Assembly (NCBI GenBank): GCA_029572555.1
Contig: JAKPVM010000022.1
Location: 1-32,816 of the forward strand
DNA length: 32,816 nucleotides
Direction: 5' to 3'
DNA from: Verrucomicrobiota bacterium
GTDB taxonomy: Bacteria > Verrucomicrobiota > Verrucomicrobiia > Limisphaerales > JAKPVM01
A model generated the notes under the pieces. That model was given only the letters and a program-made list of their open reading frames with translations. It had not been told where the DNA came from and made no database searches. A program made the translations under genes and the position numbers. The number at the start of each line of letters is the position of its first letter. Within the stretch, counting starts at the first letter, position 1. This document shows positions 28,463-32,816 of this stretch, piece after piece.

Positions 28463-29332
28463 TTAATATATCGGCTCACCTGACTGTTTAGTCAAGATAT
28501 GGAATTGCTCTAATAATTTTTTAGTAATAGGACCGCATTTACCTTCGCCGATTATTCTGCCATCTATTGCATTAACCGGTACAATCTCTGCCGCTGTGCC
28601 TGTTAAAAAAGATTCATCTGCATTATATAAATCATATCGGGTTAAATTAGTTTCTATAATGTTAAGACCGATTTGCTTTCCAACTTCTATCACAGCAAGA
28701 CGGGTTACGCCCCGCAATGCCCCTGCATAAAGGGGTGGTGTTAATAAGTCGTTATTTTTGATGATAAAGATATTGTCTCCGGTGCATTCAGCCACAAAAC
28801 CTTCGCTGTTGAGCATAATTGCCTCTTCAGCGCCTGCATTTGTGGCTTCAATCTTTGCAAGAATATTATTCAAATAATTAAGCGACTTAATAGCTGGATT
28901 AAGTGAATTGTGAAAATTTCTTGTTGTAGGAACTGTTACAATCTTCATCCCTTCTTCATATACTGTTTGTGGATAAAGTTGTATCTTATCAGCAATAATA
29001 ATTACGGAAGGCTTGCTACATTTAACCGGATCAAGCCCAAGTGTGCCAATACCGCGCGTAACAACCAGTCTGATATAACCATCTATTATATTGTTCTGCC
29101 GACAGGTATCAATGACTGCTTCTGTCATCTCGGCGGGGGTCATCGGGATTGTCAATAATATTGCTTTTGCGGAATAGTAAAGACGTTCAATATGCTCTTT
29201 TAATTTAAAAACGCGCCCAACATACGCTCTAATCCCTTCAAATACACCATCTCCGTATAACAACCCATGGTCAAACACAGACACCGTAGCATTGTTCTCA
29301 TCATAATATTTGCCATTTATGTATATTTTCAT
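28463..29332 (-). CDS. ilvE: Branched-chain amino acid aminotransferase
   Basis: 'VSVFDHGLLYGDGVFEGIRAYVGRVFKLKEHIERL', 'RLVVTRGIGTLGLDP', 'IKSLNYLNNILAKIEA', 'EEAIMLNSEGFVAECTGDNIFIIKN', 'SFLTGTAAEIVPV'. Confidence 0.94.
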   Translation of the reverse strand: MKIYINGKYYDENNATVSVFDHGLLYGDGVFEGIRAYVGRVFKLKEHIERLYYSAKAILLTIPMTPAEMTEAVIDTCRQNNIIDGYIRLVVTRGIGTLGLDPVKCSKPSVIIIADKIQLYPQTVYEEGMKIVTVPTTRNFHNSLNPAIKSLNYLNNILAKIEATNAGAEEAIMLNSEGFVAECTGDNIFIIKNNDLLTPPLYAGALRGVTRLAVIEVGKQIGLNIIETNLTRYDLYNADESFLTGTAAEIVPVNAIDGRIIGEGKCGPITKKLLEQFHILTKQSGEPIY

Positions 29333-29665
29333 TTTTCTTATTAATTAAAATTATAATAAAAATATCAAATACAAACTTTTATTAGAATCCAAAAAAATAA
29401 ACAATCCTGCAACAAAAATTATTTCAGATTCAGTAAATGTTTATCAATGGAAAAATACGAAAGGCCGAACAAAATCGTTCTAATTTTGACCCTTCAATTT
29501 TCTAATGTAATAGACAATTATTAAAAAATTTATGTTTATTATAGCCGATTGATTAAAAAATTATTGCATATTTACCCAATAACAATTTAATATCGGTATT
29601 GTTGACCACCGGTTGAAATCAATTGTATATATTAGGTTTATAAAATTTATTAGCTATTACTGATT

Positions 29666-32209
29666 ATGAAAACTAAACAGTTTCTGATTATATTTGTTGC
29701 GAGCATTATCATAGTTTTTCAAATCTGCGCCCAAAATGTTGCTGAAATTGAAAAACTCCTCAATGAATCTGTAAATTACAGCTATGGGAAAAACCGACAA
29801 AATCTTAACACAATAGAAGAGTTAATACGAAAGACTCAAAATAATAGTGAAAGACGCCAAATAGAACAGGTTCTCGCCAAAGTGCTTTTAAATGAAAAAG
29901 CGACAATTGAATTTAAAGAATTTATCTGCAGACAACTCTGGTATTTAGGGACATCTCAATCTGTCAATGCCGTATCCACACTCTTCACAAACGAAAACAC
30001 AGTCGGATGGGCTTGTTATGCGCTTACAAGAAATCCATCTAAAGATGCAGAAGTGGCTCTGGTTAATGCCCTAAAAATTGTTTCTCTCTCATCACGCCCA
30101 GCAGTAATAGCTGCCCTTGGACAAAGACGCAGTGAACTGGCTGTAGATGAACTTTACAAATTATGCAATGAAAACGACAATCGCATTTCCGATGCTGCTA
30201 TCAAGGCTTTGGATCAAATAGGAAACGAACAGTGCGCAACTTATTTACTTAAATTGTATGAATCTAACAATTCTCGGATAAAAGAAAAATCATCTTATGC
30301 GCTTATTGCCTGCGCAAATTCCCTATCAAAAAGCGGAAAACAATCATTCGCTCTTGATATTTATAATAAACTTTTTGCCACAAGTTCTGAACTCTCAATC
30401 AGAGAGGCGTCGCTCAGGGGAATTGTTGAAAATTCAGGTGCGAAAGCCACTGATTTTTTGGTAAAAATATTAAAATCTAATGAGGCTAATCTTTATACTG
30501 CTGCTATCGGCGCAATTAATTTATTGAAAGAAAAACAAGTGTTTAAAAAAATTGCGGATTCACTGGGCGATTTTCCGCAAACAGTTCAACCCCCTGTAAT
30601 AAATATGCTTGCAGAAAAGAAGGAAAAAGGTCTCCTGGCAGTAGCAAAAAAACTGGTGGATAGCCAAAATCAAGAAATAAGAATTGCTTCAATAAAGGCT
30701 CTTGGGACGATAGGCGACGAATCAGTTGTTGGAATTCTTACCAAGGTGATATCTAAAAATGTTCAGCCAGAAAAAAATTTAGCTATTAATAGTTTGAAAA
30801 TGCTACAGGGAACAAAAGTAGATAATGAAATTGTTAGCCATCTTAGAAAAGCATCACCACCAGCGCTCCTTGATTTAATAAATATTGCAGTGGATAGAAA
30901 CATAACCGCTTCCATTCCCGAACTACTAAAAATTTGTGCATCTAAGGAACCGGATATCAAAAAGAAGGCTTTTAGTGCCATAGGACAACTTGGCGAACCC
31001 TCAATTATTAAGGATGTGGTATCTATTGTTATTAAGATGGAAAATGATGCAGCGCAAGATAAAGCAGTTGCTGCGGTTGTATCGCTTGCCGAAAAAATCA
31101 AAGATACAAAAACGCGGTCAAGTGTGGTTTTAGATCAATGGGAAAATGCAAAAACTGATTCAGCAAAAGCATCGTTGCTACGAATCGCTGGGGGTATAGG
31201 AGATGAAACGGCATTGCAATTTTTGTCTAAAATTGTGCAACAAGATGATCAGCCTAAGTTTCAAGAGATCGCAATCCGAGAACTTGCGCAGTGGCAAGAT
31301 GAATCTGCAATCCCAGTTTTAAAAGGTATTTATCAAAAAACCAAAAATCAGACTTATAGAACGCTTGCATTAAGGGGATATGTAAGATTGTTATCATCTG
31401 CCACAAAACTTAATACCGAAGATATAATTAAGCACTATGAACAGTCGCTCAACTATAGCCAAACCCCTGATGAAAAGAAGCAAATCCTTGCCGGATTAGG
31501 CAATGTTCCTGATGAAAAGGCGCTGGCACTTGCGCTGCCGCTAATTGAGGACAATTCAGTGAAATCAGAAGCAGCACAATCTATACTCCAAATCTCAGCG
31601 TCAATATACGGTTCAAATCCTAATCTTGCAAAAACGGCAATTAACAAAGTATTGGCATCTAATATAGATGAAAATTTAACCAAACAGGCAAAGATAATTT
31701 TAAAACAGATAGAAGCAAACATTGCCTATATAACATTGTGGGAGGTTGCCGGACCGTATTTCAAGGAAGGTAACAATTACGATGCATTGTTTAATATAGT
31801 TTTTCCACCTGAAGAAGGAAAAACAGAAGTGAACTGGCGACCCATACCAGCAGGCACAAATCCCAAACAACCTTACATTATTGATTTGTTAAAATTCTTT
31901 GGTGGAGAACAAAGAGTGGCTTATGCCCGCACATACATCTATTCGCCAACTGACCAGAACGCCCGTCTTGAACTTGGCAGCGATGATGGGGCAAAAGTCT
32001 GGCTAAATGGCGAACTTGTTCACTCAATCAATGCCGCAAGACCAATTACACCCGATTCAGATAAGGTTAATATTAAGTTGAAAAAAGGATGGAATAGTTT
32101 GCTTTTAAAAATCACTCAAAACAATCTTGGTTGGGAATTTTGTGTCAAAATAGTTAAACAAGATGGTGCGCCATTAGAGAACCTCCGTTACGCTACAAAA
32201 CCTAATTAA
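29666..32209 (+). CDS. Secreted HEAT-repeat protein with C-terminal beta-sandwich domain
   Basis: Signal peptide; many ~30-aa HEAT repeats ('KLVDSQNQEIRIASIKALGTIGDESVVGILTKVIS...'); C-terminal 'WEVAGPYF...ARTYIYSPTDQNARLELGSDDGAKVWLNGELVH...LKKGWNSLLLKITQN'. Confidence 0.88.
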   Translation: MKTKQFLIIFVASIIIVFQICAQNVAEIEKLLNESVNYSYGKNRQNLNTIEELIRKTQNNSERRQIEQVLAKVLLNEKATIEFKEFICRQLWYLGTSQSVNAVSTLFTNENTVGWACYALTRNPSKDAEVALVNALKIVSLSSRPAVIAALGQRRSELAVDELYKLCNENDNRISDAAIKALDQIGNEQCATYLLKLYESNNSRIKEKSSYALIACANSLSKSGKQSFALDIYNKLFATSSELSIREASLRGIVENSGAKATDFLVKILKSNEANLYTAAIGAINLLKEKQVFKKIADSLGDFPQTVQPPVINMLAEKKEKGLLAVAKKLVDSQNQEIRIASIKALGTIGDESVVGILTKVISKNVQPEKNLAINSLKMLQGTKVDNEIVSHLRKASPPALLDLINIAVDRNITASIPELLKICASKEPDIKKKAFSAIGQLGEPSIIKDVVSIVIKMENDAAQDKAVAAVVSLAEKIKDTKTRSSVVLDQWENAKTDSAKASLLRIAGGIGDETALQFLSKIVQQDDQPKFQEIAIRELAQWQDESAIPVLKGIYQKTKNQTYRTLALRGYVRLLSSATKLNTEDIIKHYEQSLNYSQTPDEKKQILAGLGNVPDEKALALALPLIEDNSVKSEAAQSILQISASIYGSNPNLAKTAINKVLASNIDENLTKQAKIILKQIEANIAYITLWEVAGPYFKEGNNYDALFNIVFPPEEGKTEVNWRPIPAGTNPKQPYIIDLLKFFGGEQRVAYARTYIYSPTDQNARLELGSDDGAKVWLNGELVHSINAARPITPDSDKVNIKLKKGWNSLLLKITQNNLGWEFCVKIVKQDGAPLENLRYATKPN

Positions 32210-32247
32210 CGGTCAGACAATTTTTACCAATCAAGTGCTTGTGCAGT

Positions 32248-32269
32248 CATTGAGTTATGAAACTCAATG
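32248..32269. repeat. Perfect 9-bp hairpin CATTGAGTT atga AACTCAATG
   Basis: Read directly downstream of the HEAT gene, just ahead of repeat copy 2; no T-run, so terminator role uncertain. Confidence 0.7.
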
Positions 32270-32302
32270 TAACTATCATCAAAATAAACTATATTATCCG
32301 CG

Positions 32303-32816
32303 CACAGCCATCCCACAACAAAATAAAAAGTGCTGGCTTTATTTTTTATTTGAATCATTAGCACAGATATTTCATTAGCATACAATAAATATATATCCAT
32401 AATTCTGACAATTAATATTGCGAAAAACATTTTGTCCGTAAAATATCAATCAGCCGAAGGCTGACATTATGAAACTCCGCCAAGAGTGGCAGGATTATAG
32501 CATTGAAATTAACATAAGGTAAAACCACGCCAGTGGTGATAGTGCGATAATTAATCATCAAAATTCAATGGCTCTGACACCTCCAGGTTAGCTTCGGTGT
32601 CATATCGTTTTTGCTATAATCTACTGCTTTCGCAGGTTTTGAATTGTGTTCATTTCATTTTACAACCCTAAAAAACATTCACATAAGATATATCAAAGGA
32701 TTAAATTAACAGGGATAGACAGGATAGACAGGATTTTTTACAAGATGAACAAGATACAAAAGATAAAAAAGATACAATTGTTTATCCTGTATATCCTGTA
32801 TATCCCTGTTAAATAA
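32303..32816. repeat. Dispersed structured repeat, copy 2 (to window end)
   Basis: Same order and orientation of modules as 14031-14545; last 193 nt (32624-32816) differ from 14353-14545 at one position by eye. Confidence 0.95.

Noticed and set aside
29333-29665. tRNA or riboswitch in the long ilvE/HEAT intergenic region
   Set aside because: No cloverleaf, TpsiC-like box or recognisable aptamer seen; only AT-rich sequence with weak promoter-like boxes (TTGACC 29602-29607, TATATA 29626-29631).
32224-32430. 68-aa minus-strand ORF near the window end
   Set aside because: Mostly inside repeat copy 2, and the frame is not preserved as an ORF in copy 1.

Overview
The window looks like a low-GC chromosomal contig of the PVC group, probably Verrucomicrobiota. 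That placement is inferred from the C-terminal 'VVLSWKTNSGEYVLEASSSLSANSNWTVV...LLFFRLRK' module on the phosphatase-like protein, the FG-GAP/SUMF1 and HEAT secreted proteins, and the zinc-ribbon protein upstream of rnc; I ran no search. Most of the window is housekeeping: partial topoisomerase IV/gyrase A (parC-like), rho, a LMW-phosphatase + RpiB + GlyA fusion, apbE, rnc, lspA, rluD-like, trpF, two-subunit fumarase, a PHP phosphatase, PIN-PhoH, a GST-like protein, a GspF-like protein, thioredoxin, larA, aroC, a prepilin peptidase, aroE, mcsB, mcsA, ilvE and a HEAT-repeat protein. Two things stand out. (1) A single uninterrupted ORF encodes a YwlE-like low-molecular-weight phosphatase, RpiB and serine hydroxymethyltransferase. 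The protein arginine kinase pair McsA/McsB lies in the same window, so a possible phosphoarginine writer and eraser are both present. (2) A dispersed ~515 bp non-coding repeat occurs twice (14031-14545 and 32303-32816). It contains nested inverted arms capped by small hairpins, with a compensatory stem change between copies, and it ends in a ~107 bp palindrome built on a 9-nt period whose 3' 193 nt differ between copies at only one position. No rRNA, tRNA, CRISPR array, transposase or obvious phage genes were found.
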